64,000 nt of DNA from Psychrobacter pacificensis (GCF_900101915.1 NZ_FNAL01000012.1:1-64000), one strand, 5' to 3'; positions 10,465 to 21,243 are shown, counted from the first letter of the stretch. Notes: generated by a model not told the origin, from the letters alone. Made by a program: numbers and translations.

Positions 10465-11760
10465 TTACTGATAACGATAACGGGCTGAGCGCGCATGGGC
10501 TTCTAAGTCCTCTCGCCGCGCTAAAATATCAGCCGTCTTGGCCAATGGCTTGCTGCCGGATTCACTGCAATAAATAATTGATGATTTCTTCTGAAAGTCA
10601 TAGACACCTAAAGGTGAAGAAAAGCGCGCAGTACCAGAGGTTGGCAATACATGGTTCGGTCCTGCACAGTAATCGCCAATCGCTTCGGGCGTGTGACGAC
10701 CCATAAAGATAGCACCCGCATGACGAATATCATCTAACAATGCATCAGGGTTATCAACGGATAACTCCAAATGCTCAGGGGCAATACGATTAATCAGTGC
10801 CATACCCTCGCTACGATCTTTCACTAAGATAAGTGCACCACGATTTTGCAGCGAGTCACGCGCGATATCTGCTTTTGGCAGCTCAGCGAGTGCTCTTTCT
10901 ATCTCTAACTCGACTTCTTTTAACTGCTCTTCACTGGTCGTCACAAAGATAGCTTGAGCGATACGGTCGTGCTCTGCTTGCGATAACAAATCCATCGCGA
11001 GCCAATCAGCTCGATCTTGCGCTTCACCCTCTGCATATACCAACACTTCTGAGGGGCCTGCAATCATATCAATGCCGACTTGTCCAAATACTGCGCGTTT
11101 GGCTGCCGCGACATACTTGTTACCCGGCCCTGTGATTTTATCCACCGCTGGAATGGTTTCGGTACCGTAGGCTAAAGCTGCTACCGCCTGTGCGCCGCCA
11201 ATGGTAAAGACACGGTCAACTTGAGCCAAATGAGCGGCTGCTAATACCAATGGATTAAGCACGCCTTTAGGTGCTGGCACGACCATGATAACTTCAGTAA
11301 CCCCAGCTACTTTGGCAGGAATAGCATTCATCAATACTGATGATGGATAAGATGCCAAACCACCCGGCACATAAATACCAACGCGATCAAGTGGCGTGAC
11401 TTTTTGACCTAAGCGATTGCCTAGCTCATCTTCATATTGCCACGTTTCTTGTACTTGGCGCTCATGAAAAGTCTGTACCCGAGTAGCTGCTGTGGTCAAT
11501 GCCGTTTTTACATTCTCATCCAGATTGGCAAATGCATCGGCAAGTGCTTCTTTAGACAGCTCTAATTCTTGCATCGTTGTCGCTGGATGCTGATCGAATT
11601 GCTGAGTTAATGCCAATACGACGCTATCTCCATCCGCACGTACTTGTGCGATGATATCGTCAACGGCATGCAATAATTCAGCATCATTGACGGTTTCAAA
11701 GGCAAGCAGTTGTGTCAATTGATTGTCAAAATCGGCATCTTGGGTACTTAACTGGCGCAT
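10465..11760 (-). CDS. hisD: Histidinol dehydrogenase
   Basis: Zinc-dependent NAD enzyme carrying out the last two steps of histidine synthesis, histidinol to histidine. 431 aa, normal length. Signature regions are present: [33 protein letters not shown], the IAGPSEVLV loop and [20 protein letters not shown] near the C-terminus, with the catalytic EH pair in [10 protein letters not shown]. It lies 251 nt after hisG, separated by a strong hairpin, and 76 nt before hisC. Start ATG at 11760 with AGGATTAGG upstream. Confidence 0.96.
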   Translation of the reverse strand: MRQLSTQDADFDNQLTQLLAFETVNDAELLHAVDDIIAQVRADGDSVVLALTQQFDQHPATTMQELELSKEALADAFANLDENVKTALTTAATRVQTFHERQVQETWQYEDELGNRLGQKVTPLDRVGIYVPGGLASYPSSVLMNAIPAKVAGVTEVIMVVPAPKGVLNPLVLAAAHLAQVDRVFTIGGAQAVAALAYGTETIPAVDKITGPGNKYVAAAKRAVFGQVGIDMIAGPSEVLVYAEGEAQDRADWLAMDLLSQAEHDRIAQAIFVTTSEEQLKEVELEIERALAELPKADIARDSLQNRGALILVKDRSEGMALINRIAPEHLELSVDNPDALLDDIRHAGAIFMGRHTPEAIGDYCAGPNHVLPTSGTARFSSPLGVYDFQKKSSIIYCSESGSKPLAKTADILARREDLEAHARSARYRYQ

Positions 11761-11910
11761 GACCTAATCCTATATCTGAGCATAAAATACTGCTGAAAAT
11801 AAACGGCGTGAATATAACTAAAGTATGCTTATTATTCACAAATATGGCGACTTACTGGCTGTCTTCTTGTCTAAATTTTACGGTGATTTTATTTTTTCGC
11901 AAGCTAAGAC

Positions 11911-11961
11911 AATAAAACCAGTTTAGCACGCTATATCACTCATAGCCTGCTAAACTGGTTT
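11911..11961 (-). terminator. Perfect 14-bp hairpin between hisG and hisD
   Basis: AAACCAGTTTAGCA (11915-11928) and TGCTAAACTGGTTT (11948-11961) are exact inverted repeats around a 19-nt loop. On the minus strand the second arm continues into TTTTATTG, so it could terminate or attenuate transcription between hisG and hisD. GC content is low for an efficient intrinsic terminator, so a partial terminator or processing site is equally possible. Confidence 0.6.
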
Positions 11962-12011
11962 AAAAATTCGCATACCTATACTTTATATTACCAATGATTG
12001 ACACCGGTTTA

Positions 12012-12704
12012 CTAGGCATTGGCAATACTGTTTTTAAAGCTATCTAAAATGGGTTCTAGTAACGCAAATTTGCGCTTATAGCTGACTTGATTGACGATAA
12101 GACGTGATGACACATCACAAATATGATCGCGCGCTTCAAGTCCATTCGCGCGTAGGGTATTACCCGTATCAACCACATCGACAATCAAATCGCCCAAGCC
12201 CACCAATGGTGCCAGCTCCATTGAACCGTAAAGCTTGATGACATCAACTTGCTGACCTTGGCTCGCAAAATAAGCGCGCGCTACATTGACATATTTGGTC
12301 GCGATACGCAGACGACGATTGGGCAGTGGTGCGTCTTTTACGCCAGCCGTCATCAGTTTGCATTGAGCAATTTTTAAATCAAGCAATTCATACACGTGGT
12401 TCGCGCCATGCTCAAGCAGCACATCTTTACCCGCTACACCAAAATCAGCCGCGCCGTGTTCGACGTAGGTCGGTACGTCGCTTGCACGCAAAATTAATAC
12501 ACGTACATTTGGGTTTGAGGTTGGAAAAATAAGTTTGCGCGAGGCTTCAGGGTCTTCTAAAAGATCAACACCCGCTGCACGTAGCAGTGGCATCGTCTCT
12601 TCTAAAATACGGCCTTTTGATAACGCCAACGTTAGACCTGAAAACGCATCGTTTACTTCGTTTAGTAGACCATCGGCTGGTGCAGGTTTGCTTGTCTCAG
12701 TCAT
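12012..12704 (-). CDS. hisG: ATP phosphoribosyltransferase (short form)
   Basis: First enzyme of histidine synthesis, condensing ATP with PRPP. About 230 aa, the short HisG form that lacks the C-terminal regulatory domain and in known cases requires HisZ; hisZ is not in this window. Visible motifs: [18 protein letters not shown] near the N-terminus, [13 protein letters not shown], and the PRPP-binding [16 protein letters not shown]. The start is chosen at MTETSK (12704), as relatives start close to this point; an in-frame ATG at 12740 adds 12 residues and cannot be excluded because neither has a strong ribosome site. It follows murA on the same strand. Confidence 0.92.
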   Translation of the reverse strand: MTETSKPAPADGLLNEVNDAFSGLTLALSKGRILEETMPLLRAAGVDLLEDPEASRKLIFPTSNPNVRVLILRASDVPTYVEHGAADFGVAGKDVLLEHGANHVYELLDLKIAQCKLMTAGVKDAPLPNRRLRIATKYVNVARAYFASQGQQVDVIKLYGSMELAPLVGLGDLIVDVVDTGNTLRANGLEARDHICDVSSRLIVNQVSYKRKFALLEPILDSFKNSIANA

Positions 12705-12800
12705 AATGACATCGTGTCCATGTGAAGTTAGTTTCCCCATTCAAGGGAAGTTTTAATGTATAACGTAATTCATGTATAAACTACGGTTGACCTATCAGTA

Positions 12801-14081
<1,281 letters not shown>

Positions 14082-14180
14082 CTAGCGATGAGTATAGAAA
14101 ATGGTGAAAACGAGCAGTAAAGAATCCTTATGTCTGTTAAACGAACTCTTCGATTGCCAGTTAGATAGATAGCTATATAA

Positions 14181-14432
14181 TTAGCCTTTTGATTGAGCGT
14201 CCCACTCAGCAGGCGTTAGCGCTTGAATATTGAGGGCGTGAATATCGCCACTCGCAATCTTATCATTAACCAGCGCATAAATGGCTTGCTGACGTTGAAC
14301 GGCGCGTTTGCCTTCAAAGCTTGCATCAACCACGCGCACGTCAAATTTATTGCCTTGATTGGCAGCTTGGATAAAAGCGTCTGGGAAGTGAGTCTGTAAA
14401 AATGCGATCAAATCGTCAGCGTTCATGCTCAT
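14181..14432 (-). CDS. ibaG: BolA-family protein IbaG
   Basis: 83-aa BolA/IbaG (YrbA) protein, a small class II KH-like fold that partners monothiol glutaredoxins in iron-sulfur or acid-stress functions. It contains the segment FEGKRAVQRQQAIYALVNDK, with the helix-turn region typical of the family, and ends in LTPAEWDAQSKG. Placement immediately upstream of murA matches IbaG rather than BolA. A second Met three codons in (14426) is an alternative start; no strong ribosome site discriminates. The upstream mla genes that often accompany it are absent here. Confidence 0.88.
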   Translation of the reverse strand: MSMNADDLIAFLQTHFPDAFIQAANQGNKFDVRVVDASFEGKRAVQRQQAIYALVNDKIASGDIHALNIQALTPAEWDAQSKG

Positions 14433-14596
14433 AAAATAGTCTGCCTTAACGTTTAGAATAGGGTATAGATTTAAAGTGATGACATTATAACAAGAGTTTG
14501 CCTATCTTACAGTACTGTCTTGCTCAAGTATATTTGAGGACTGAAACCGTATCGAAAAATAAGCAGTCAAAAGCCCATGATATGAATAACAACAAG

Positions 14597-15586
14597 CTAT
14601 TTGAGCATTGTGTCTAGATACGTCACTACTTGCGCGCGTACATCATTGACCCAGCGTAACGGCGGTGCCATTGCTCCAATGATAGTTGCGTGGCTCGCGC
14701 CTTCGATTTCACCCGTCTGCACCGTTACCCCTGCCTCTTTCAATGCTTGCGTCATTTTGAGTGCATTGGTTGGATGCACCACTTTATCTTTTTCTGCGGT
14801 TAATAACAAATATGGTGGCTGTGCCCCTTTGATCTGACGATCAGGCATGACTTGATCAGGTGTGGCATCCGAGGGAAAAGCTGACGCACTACTAAACTTA
14901 CGGAAGTCATAACTGTAAGGCCCTGCAATACCGATAACCGTCGCAATGTCTGTTGGCTTAATACCATAGGGCGCTAAAAAGTCTTCGTTGGCGACGGCTG
15001 CGACTGCATTAAACGCGCCAGCAGAGTGGCCCATGACAGCGACACGCGATGGATTAGCATGCAAGCTGGCCGCATTCTCGATACTCCAAGCAATCGCTTG
15101 GGCCGTATCATTGACATAATCAGGGTAGACATGCTCGGGCACCTTACGATAATTAATCACTGCGGTGACATAGCCTGCCTGCGCTAAGCTTTGACCGACA
15201 AAGGCATATTGATCTTTATTACCACTCTCCCAAGAACCGCCATGCACGAATACCACCATAGGGTAGTCATTATTGATAGCGCTTTGGGCTTTCATTGCCT
15301 GTGCCAAGGGCTTTGGATAGTAAATATCTAAATCTTGCAAAGGCTCATCGCCGTATAAGATATCTTTACTTACCCCTACGCCGCCACTAGAAGTAATGCC
15401 ATTGACAAAGCCTAGCGGTGATAATGCCTGTGCACTTTGGGTGGCAAGCGCGATGCTGCCTAGCGCCAATACTGCCGCTCCTACAACCCTTAGTCTGCGC
15501 GGGTGTTTACCAAAAGAATTATGATCAAAGTTCTTGCAGTTGTTCGCACCTGTCTTTTGTTTTATGTGATTTACCGAATCCTTCAT
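14597..15586 (-). CDS. Secreted alpha/beta hydrolase (esterase-like)
   Basis: Alpha/beta hydrolase of the hormone-sensitive-lipase/BD-FAE group, about 329 aa. The ATG at 15586 (MKDSVNHIKQ) with AAGGT upstream is preferred over a TTG two codons earlier. A basic stretch KHPRRLRVVG is followed by a hydrophobic core and an ALATQSAQA-type signal peptidase site (about residue 55), so export is likely though the N-region is long. Oxyanion motif VFVHGGSWESG, nucleophile elbow MGHSAGA, then an aspartate in TAEKDKVVHP and a histidine in GASHATIIG complete the triad. The substrate is unknown. Monocistronic between ibaG and the BON lipoprotein. Confidence 0.8.
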   Translation of the reverse strand: MKDSVNHIKQKTGANNCKNFDHNSFGKHPRRLRVVGAAVLALGSIALATQSAQALSPLGFVNGITSSGGVGVSKDILYGDEPLQDLDIYYPKPLAQAMKAQSAINNDYPMVVFVHGGSWESGNKDQYAFVGQSLAQAGYVTAVINYRKVPEHVYPDYVNDTAQAIAWSIENAASLHANPSRVAVMGHSAGAFNAVAAVANEDFLAPYGIKPTDIATVIGIAGPYSYDFRKFSSASAFPSDATPDQVMPDRQIKGAQPPYLLLTAEKDKVVHPTNALKMTQALKEAGVTVQTGEIEGASHATIIGAMAPPLRWVNDVRAQVVTYLDTMLK

Positions 15587-15592
15587 TGCCAA

Positions 15593-15929
15593 TACCTTGT
15601 TACAGTTATGGATCTTAAGATATGTATCTTATAGTTATGAATCATGCCTAACATCGTGAGCGCTCTATGGTCTCATTAGAACCTCTGATTCTGCTACTTT
15701 TCACTATTGATATAGTACTCACTGGCTGAGGATTTCTCGTGCTTTTACTGTTATATCTATTTAGGCTTATTGTGATTAATATCAAAAAAAGCTACTAGCA
15801 TCCTATGGTGTGACTGGGTATCACATATAGCTAAGTAGCTATTATATAAGCTCTTATTTATCGTCTATACACGCTCTTATTTATCGTCAATCATTGCTTG
15901 GTAGACTCAGCTTGGCAAACTCAGTAGTT
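15593..15929. other. Intergenic region with short tandem repeats
   Basis: 337 nt without a gene. Near its right end GCTCTTATTTATCGTC occurs at 15850-15865 and again at 15873-15888 (period 23 nt), and a 14-nt near-tandem pair GCTTGGTAGACTCA / GCTTGGCAAACTCA fills 15896-15923, ending six bases before the dolP-like stop codon. AGCTACT/AGTAGCT arms (about 15789-15837) could form a long-loop hairpin. Confidence 0.6.
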
Positions 15930-16730
15930 TTACTGATTTTGATAAAGATCGATATATGGGCTTGATGATGGTTGCGCCGTAGTAGCCTCTTCTTCCGTTA
16001 TTACTATCGGCGTTGCGGTACTGACAGCAGTATCTTGGACAGCTGGTGCGACTGCCGGATTGGCTAGGTTATTCTCGTACATAATATCATCATCGTTTAT
16101 CTTTACACCTCTATCATCGACAACGGTCGTCAGCAGTACCAGCTCGGTCACCCCAACAGTGCTGTTCGCAACATCAATTAAGTTACTTTGTTGGGTGGGT
16201 GTCATGCGACCCATAATATAGACCACGCCATTGTTGGTGACTGCTTTGATTTGTGAGGTTTTGACGCCATCGCTGGCGGCTATTTTTGCCAGTAGTTTTG
16301 AGGTGATATAACCATCATGAACCGTTGAGCTATAGCCTTTTGAAGCACTTACTTCCATCTCGTTGTAGACGCGGCGTACATCTGGCATGGAGCTGACGAC
16401 CTTTTCTACTTCTGCTTTGAGCGCTTCAGACGGTACTTCCCCTGTGAGCAGCACTTCGCTATTGAAGCTATCGATACCCATACGACTGGTCTGCTGCAAG
16501 TCTTCTTTTAGCCCATACACATTGATTTTGGCAGTATGCTCGATACTACGATCTAGTAGACGCTGCGGAATGGTGCGCTCAGTCATTGGCACACCGTAAG
16601 TTCCTTCTGTACTGTTGGTCAGATAGTTGGTGGCACAGCCTGTACTGGCCACACAAGCAGCAAGCATAATGCCCGTCGTAATACAGCGTGATGAACCAAA
16701 AATAGCAGTGCGCAAATGCATCCGTGTCAT
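15930..16730 (-). CDS. dolP: BON-domain outer membrane lipoprotein (DolP/YraP-like)
   Basis: 266-aa predicted lipoprotein with two BON domains, the family that binds anionic phospholipid and supports outer membrane integrity. The signal peptide ends in a lipobox VASTGC (Cys at about residue 32), followed by MTERTIPQRLLDRSIEHTAK. BON 1 is roughly residues 60-115 and BON 2 about 130-190 (GVVYIMGRMTPTQQSNLIDV). Beyond the E. coli DolP length there is a 65-residue tail rich in V, A, T and P. AAGAGGTAAACA precedes the ATG. It is near yraN and rsmI as in E. coli, but lpoA and diaA, which lie between them there, are missing. Confidence 0.85.
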   Translation of the reverse strand: MTRMHLRTAIFGSSRCITTGIMLAACVASTGCATNYLTNSTEGTYGVPMTERTIPQRLLDRSIEHTAKINVYGLKEDLQQTSRMGIDSFNSEVLLTGEVPSEALKAEVEKVVSSMPDVRRVYNEMEVSASKGYSSTVHDGYITSKLLAKIAASDGVKTSQIKAVTNNGVVYIMGRMTPTQQSNLIDVANSTVGVTELVLLTTVVDDRGVKINDDDIMYENNLANPAVAPAVQDTAVSTATPIVITEEEATTAQPSSSPYIDLYQNQ

Positions 16731-16932
16731 TGTTTACCTCTTAGAGCATGGTGGTGACGGTGTTATAAATTCAATGAGTTGAGTCAATTTTTATCTAGCA
16801 GTGATAAGACAAATTTTGTTAACAGCTACTTTACTTAATTTTGGCCAGCAGCGGTTAGGTTTTTGGTAACGAGTATTGCGCGCTAGATTCAGTCAGGCGC
16901 GCGAGTCATCCCGTATTTGCGTTATATATTTA

Positions 16933-17394
16933 CTACCATGCACTGGCTACAAAGGCACCTTTAAGCCATTGCAGCTCATCACTCAACGGATTCTCTTTTG
17001 AGCTGAGCTTACCCGCCGTATTATAAGCAATGACATCAAAGCGGCAGTCATAATGAGCGTACTCAGGATGCTGCTGCAAAAAACATTGCGCCGCTTTAAT
17101 CACTTTACGCTGCTTGCTTGTCGTCACGCTGAGTGCTGCATCGCCATAGACTGACCGCTTGCGTTGACGAACTTCGATAAATACTAGCGTTGACCATGCA
17201 GGTCCTACTTCCGTCATAATCAGATCTAGCTCGCCTATTTTTGGCTGTTGCCAGTTTTGCGCTACCAACCGTAACCCTTGTGCTTGTAAATACTCACACG
17301 CCTGCTGTTCAAACAGGCTGCCTTGGCGTTGTTTCGGTGAGGTTAAAATCAAAGGTTTGTGATTCGCCATAAGGTCAATTCGTCTGCTTAACAT
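16933..17394 (-). CDS. yraN: YraN family (UPF0102) endonuclease-like protein
   Basis: About 153 aa in the YraN/UPF0102 family, a restriction-endonuclease-like fold. Conserved features: GSLFEQQACEYLQAQGL, QNWQQPKIGELDLIM (the E and D of the GExDLI motif) and VFIEVRQRKRSVYGDAALSV (ExR/K motif), together the PD-(D/E)XK-like acidic core. Three in-frame ATGs (17418, 17394, 17370) are possible starts and none has a clear ribosome site; I give the middle one. It diverges from rsmI, 131-155 nt away. In other bacteria the gene is near rsmI/lpoA/diaA/dolP. The cellular role is not established. Confidence 0.85.
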   Translation of the reverse strand: MLSRRIDLMANHKPLILTSPKQRQGSLFEQQACEYLQAQGLRLVAQNWQQPKIGELDLIMTEVGPAWSTLVFIEVRQRKRSVYGDAALSVTTSKQRKVIKAAQCFLQQHPEYAHYDCRFDVIAYNTAGKLSSKENPLSDELQWLKGAFVASAW

Positions 17395-17549
17395 TTGAGA
17401 ATTATCATAGCACAACATGCTAAACTAGCCACTTCTGCGCGTTATGCTCTCAAAATCTATCGATTTATTCACTCACTATTTGACTGAAAAATCATAGATA
17501 ACGACTGGATATAATGGCGCACTATTATTGTTAATAACCCGAGGTTTTC

Positions 17550-18506
17550 ATGTCTACCCCTACTGCGATGCCAGCTTGTCTCTATATCGTTGCCACGCCG
17601 ATTGGCAACTTGACCGACATGACGCCACACGCGATTGCTGTTTTAAAGCAGGTCGCGATCATTGCCTGTGAAGATACTCGCACTTCAGGTAAGCTGTTGT
17701 CGCATTTTGGTATTGATACCAAAGGAAGCAAAACGGATGAGGCAAAAAGCTCAGAGACCCATCATGCCACAAGTAGTGTAGAAGATGATGAGGCCACAAC
17801 GAAGCAAAAAGGTCATAACAAGCTATGGGCTTATCACGAACACAATAGCGCTATTCAAACGCCTAAAATCATTCAAATGATTGAGCAAGGTCATTCGATT
17901 GCCTTGATTAGTGACGCTGGTACGCCACTGGTTAGTGACCCAGGTTATCAATTGGTACAGGCTGCACATGAAGCTGGCGTGACCGTATCTCCTATCGTTG
18001 GGGCTTCTGCTGCTATTGGCGCATTGTCAGTGGCAGGGTTGCCATCAGATCGATTTAGCTTTATTGGGTTTTTACCAGCCAAAACTCACGGCCGTCAAAA
18101 ACAACTGAACGATTTGATCGCACGTACCGAAACTCTAATATTTTATGAAGCGCCGCATCGCATCGTATCTAGCCTGGAAGATATGGCGACGATATTTGGT
18201 GCAGGCCGTGCAGTTACTTTTTGTCGTGAATTGACCAAAACGTTTGAAACCGTACATAAGAGCACCCTTGGCGATTTGGTCGATTTTGTCAAAGCAGATG
18301 ACAATCAGCAACGCGGTGAGATCGTCGTGGTCGTCGCTGGCGCCGGTGTGGCAAAGGATACTGACGACATCAGTACTCATGATAAATTGCTACAGCGTTT
18401 GCTAGAGGATCTATCGGTCAAAAAAGCAGCCGCGCTGGCCTCTGATATCACTGGTGTAAAAAAGAATGCACTTTATCAGCGTCTACTAGAGCTGCAAGCT
18501 GACTAG
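17550..18506 (+). CDS. rsmI: 16S rRNA (cytidine1402-2'-O)-methyltransferase
   Basis: SAM-dependent tetrapyrrole-methylase-fold enzyme that 2'-O-methylates C1402 in the 30S P site. N-terminal LYIVATPIGNLTDMTP, ACEDTRTSGKLLSHFGI, LISDAGTPLVSDPGY, LPSDRFSFIGFLPAK and FYEAPHR are all classic. It is 318 aa versus about 286 in E. coli; the excess is a polar insertion at about residues 56-90 (K/S/T/E/D/H-rich) between HFGI and the WAYHEHN segment. A GAGG ribosome site precedes the ATG. It is followed 54 nt later by a PfkB kinase on the same strand, possibly co-transcribed. Confidence 0.95.
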   Translation: MSTPTAMPACLYIVATPIGNLTDMTPHAIAVLKQVAIIACEDTRTSGKLLSHFGIDTKGSKTDEAKSSETHHATSSVEDDEATTKQKGHNKLWAYHEHNSAIQTPKIIQMIEQGHSIALISDAGTPLVSDPGYQLVQAAHEAGVTVSPIVGASAAIGALSVAGLPSDRFSFIGFLPAKTHGRQKQLNDLIARTETLIFYEAPHRIVSSLEDMATIFGAGRAVTFCRELTKTFETVHKSTLGDLVDFVKADDNQQRGEIVVVVAGAGVAKDTDDISTHDKLLQRLLEDLSVKKAAALASDITGVKKNALYQRLLELQAD

Positions 18507-18560
18507 TTTTTAACAATAAGAAAGATAACTGTTTATAAATTAATTGAAGAGAGGTAAGCA

Positions 18561-19580
18561 ATGTACGATGTAATGGCGATAGGTAATGCGTTGGTTGATC
18601 ACGAGTATGTGCTGTCAGATGCGGCACTAGAAGAGACCGAGCTGACCAAAGGTAATATGACACTAGCAGAGTTTGAGGAGCAGCAGCAACTACTGGCTTA
18701 CTTTAAGTTGGCTGAGATTGAGCCATCAAAACAAGCCGGCGGTGGCTCAGCAGCCAACACGATGTTCACCTTTGCTAGCCTCGGTGGCAAGCCGTTCTAT
18801 GCATGCCGCGTCGGTGATGACGATCAAGGGGCATTTTACCTCAGAGACTTGCACGAAGCAGGCGTTGCCACATCAGATAAATCTATCCATGAAGGCGGTG
18901 TGACAGGCTCTTGCGTGGTCGCTGTCACCGAAGATGGCGAGCGTACCATGCAGACCTATCTTGGCACCTCAAGCGAAATCGCAGCTGACAATGTTGATTT
19001 TGATGCGTTGACGCAAGCAGACTGGCTATATTTAGAAGGCTATTTGGCCATGTCTGAAAGCATCCAACCAGCAATGACTCAGCTGCGCCAACAAGCCGGT
19101 ATTCATAATGCAAAAATTGCCGTGAGTTTTGCGGATCCTGCGGTAGTGAAATTTGCCAAAGACGGCCTGCTTAACATGCTCGGCAATAAAGTCGCCGTGA
19201 TATTCTGTAATAGCGAAGAAGCCAAGCTATTCACCGATAAAAAACAAGTCAAAGCCGCTGCCCGTGCCCTGCTTGAACATTGCCAAACAGCGGTCGTCAC
19301 TGATGGTGCCAACGGTGCGGTCATTGCCCACAAACCTGATGACGAATCGGAGATTGAAGTTTACGACGTGGCAACGCCAGCAGTAACGAGTGTTATCGAT
19401 ACCAACGGCGCAGGTGATAACTACGCGGGTGCCTTCTTGTATGCGCTATCGCAGCATTATAGCTTGCCAGAGTGTGGACGTCTTGCCAGCGAAATATCGT
19501 CACAAGTCATCCAGCAGTTTGGACCACGTCTTGCCTCGCAGGATTACCGAAATATCGCTCAGCGTGTCCTATCTGCTTAA
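18561..19580 (+). CDS. PfkB-family kinase (adenosine kinase-like)
   Basis: 339-aa ribokinase/PfkB-fold sugar or nucleoside kinase. PfkB signature 1 is GGSAANTMFTFASLGG (residues 61-76), and signature 2 with the catalytic base is DTNGAGDNYAGAF (D286). The N-terminal MYDVMAIGNALVDHEY resembles bacterial adenosine kinase-type PfkB proteins more than fructokinases or ribokinase, so phosphorylation of adenosine is the best guess, but the substrate cannot be settled from sequence alone. AGAGAGGTAAGCA precedes the start. It ends in a strong bidirectional hairpin terminator. Downstream of rsmI. Confidence 0.82.
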   Translation: MYDVMAIGNALVDHEYVLSDAALEETELTKGNMTLAEFEEQQQLLAYFKLAEIEPSKQAGGGSAANTMFTFASLGGKPFYACRVGDDDQGAFYLRDLHEAGVATSDKSIHEGGVTGSCVVAVTEDGERTMQTYLGTSSEIAADNVDFDALTQADWLYLEGYLAMSESIQPAMTQLRQQAGIHNAKIAVSFADPAVVKFAKDGLLNMLGNKVAVIFCNSEEAKLFTDKKQVKAAARALLEHCQTAVVTDGANGAVIAHKPDDESEIEVYDVATPAVTSVIDTNGAGDNYAGAFLYALSQHYSLPECGRLASEISSQVIQQFGPRLASQDYRNIAQRVLSA

Positions 19581-19607
19581 ATGCTGAATATGTATATTTA
19601 ACGCAAA

Positions 19608-19646
19608 TAAAAAGCCCATATCAAGTCGATATGGGCTTTTTTGTTT
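19608..19646 (+). terminator. Terminator after PfkB kinase
   Basis: AAAAGCCCATATC pairs exactly with GATATGGGCTTTT around a 5-nt loop (AAGTC), followed by T-rich sequence. Confidence 0.92.
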
Positions 19647-19796
19647 ATAGATTATAATCACTCAAATAATTTTCCTAAATGAGCACGCTTTTATCGTTAA
19701 AAATAAGCGCTTAGAATGACTAAACTTATTATTTTTAACATCGAATCGCCTAAAAAATAGTCGCTGTCAGTGCCATGGTCGAATGTTCAACACGCC

Positions 19797-21107
19797 CTAA
19801 GCAGTAGCTAATGCTTGCGCAAGATCGGCTTTGATGTCTTCAATATGCTCGATACCAATAGACAAACGTACCATATCTTCACTAACGCCAGCTTGCTCAA
19901 GCTCCTGCCCATTTAACTGGCGATGCGTCGTCGAGGCAGGATGACAGGCCAATGACTTGGCATCACCGATATTCACCAAGCGCGTAATCAGCTGTAGCGC
20001 ATCGATAAAGCGCGACCCTGCTTCCAAACCGCCTTTTACGCCAAAGGTCAAAATAGCAGAAGGTGTGCCTTTCATATATTTTTTGGCAAGCTCATGCTCA
20101 GGATGGTCAGACAGGCCAGCATATTTTACCCAAGCGACCTTGTCATGGTCACGTAAGTATTCTGCAACCGCTTGTGCGTTCTGTACATGACGCTCCATCC
20201 GTAGGCTCAGCGTCTGCATCCCTTGCAAGATACTAAACGCATTAAGCGGACTAAGCGCCGCGCCCGTATTGCGTAGCGGTGCGACACGAGCACGCGCGAT
20301 AAAGGCAGGCGCGCCCACGTCTTTGACAAAATTCACCCCATGATAACTGGCATCTGGTGTGTTCAGTAATGGGAAACGCTCAGGATAATCGCCCCACGCA
20401 AACGTACCACTATCGATAATCGCACCACCAATCGACGTCCCCGTACCGCTCATATACTTAGTCAATGAATGCACCACAATGTCCGCACCAAACTCAAACG
20501 GACGGCATAGCGCAGGGGTCGCAACGGTATTGTCAATCACGACAGGCACACCGTACTCGTGAGCAATATCACTGAGCGCCTGAATATCTACGATATTACC
20601 TAGTGGGTTACCGATACTCTCGGCAAAGACCATTTTCGTCTTATCATCGATTAAATCACGAATGGCTTCTGGATTTTTGTGGTCAAAAAAGCGCACCTCG
20701 ATACCTTGACGCGGCAATGCATGCGCAAACAAATTGTAAGTCCCGCCATATAGCGTCGATACGGCGACGATATTGTCACCTGCTTCACAAATGGTCTGGA
20801 TCACATAAGTGATAGCAGCCATACCAGAGGCGACCGCAAGCGCACCGATACCACCTTCAAGCGCAGCAACGCGCTCTTCTAGCACCGCATTGGTCGGATT
20901 CATAATACGCGTATAGATATTGCCCGCGACCTTTAGATCAAACAGATCAGCACCATGCTGAGTGTTATCAAACGCATAGGAGCTGGTATGGTAGATAGGT
21001 ACGGCGACAGATTTGGTGGTCGGCTCCACGCTATAGCCAGCATGAATCGCCAAGGTCTCAAGACGCTGGTTGTTCTTTAGTTCTTGGGCTGCTTGTTCAT
21101 CACTCAT
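19797..21107 (-). CDS. metY: O-acetylhomoserine aminocarboxypropyltransferase (sulfhydrylase)
   Basis: PLP enzyme of the Cys/Met metabolism family that makes homocysteine from O-acetylhomoserine and sulfide. 436 aa from the ATG at 21107, chosen because AAGGAATGTACG sits just before it. Features: ETLAIHAGYSVEPTTKSVAV, YTRIMNPTNAVLEERVAALE, VIDNTVATPALCRP, and the PLP lysine K217 in VHSLTKYMSGTG. GDAKSLACHPASTTHRQL near the C-terminus is typical of this subgroup, distinguishing it from MetB/MetC. Monocistronic, between a PfkB kinase and nfuA. No SAM riboswitch is apparent in the short 5' region. Confidence 0.92.
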   Translation of the reverse strand: MSDEQAAQELKNNQRLETLAIHAGYSVEPTTKSVAVPIYHTSSYAFDNTQHGADLFDLKVAGNIYTRIMNPTNAVLEERVAALEGGIGALAVASGMAAITYVIQTICEAGDNIVAVSTLYGGTYNLFAHALPRQGIEVRFFDHKNPEAIRDLIDDKTKMVFAESIGNPLGNIVDIQALSDIAHEYGVPVVIDNTVATPALCRPFEFGADIVVHSLTKYMSGTGTSIGGAIIDSGTFAWGDYPERFPLLNTPDASYHGVNFVKDVGAPAFIARARVAPLRNTGAALSPLNAFSILQGMQTLSLRMERHVQNAQAVAEYLRDHDKVAWVKYAGLSDHPEHELAKKYMKGTPSAILTFGVKGGLEAGSRFIDALQLITRLVNIGDAKSLACHPASTTHRQLNGQELEQAGVSEDMVRLSIGIEHIEDIKADLAQALATA

Positions 21108-21210
21108 CGTACATTCCTTTGTATGGATCAAATGTATTGATCAAGATTTACTGATTCAAGAGTTCGCGTTTAAAAACTATCTCAAAAAGCTGTCTGCTAA
21201 ATCATAGCAA

Positions 21211-21243
21211 TAAAAAAAGCTGAGTTCATCATAACTCAGCTTC
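21211..21243 (-). terminator. Terminator after nfuA
   Basis: AAGCTGAGTT (21217-21226) pairs with AACTCAGCTT (21233-21242). On the minus strand it is followed by a run of seven T residues, so it ends the nfuA transcript before metY. Confidence 0.9.

Noticed and set aside
21108-21210. SAM riboswitch before metY
   Set aside because: The leader is only about 100 nt, has no suitable helices and lies between the nfuA terminator and the start codon.
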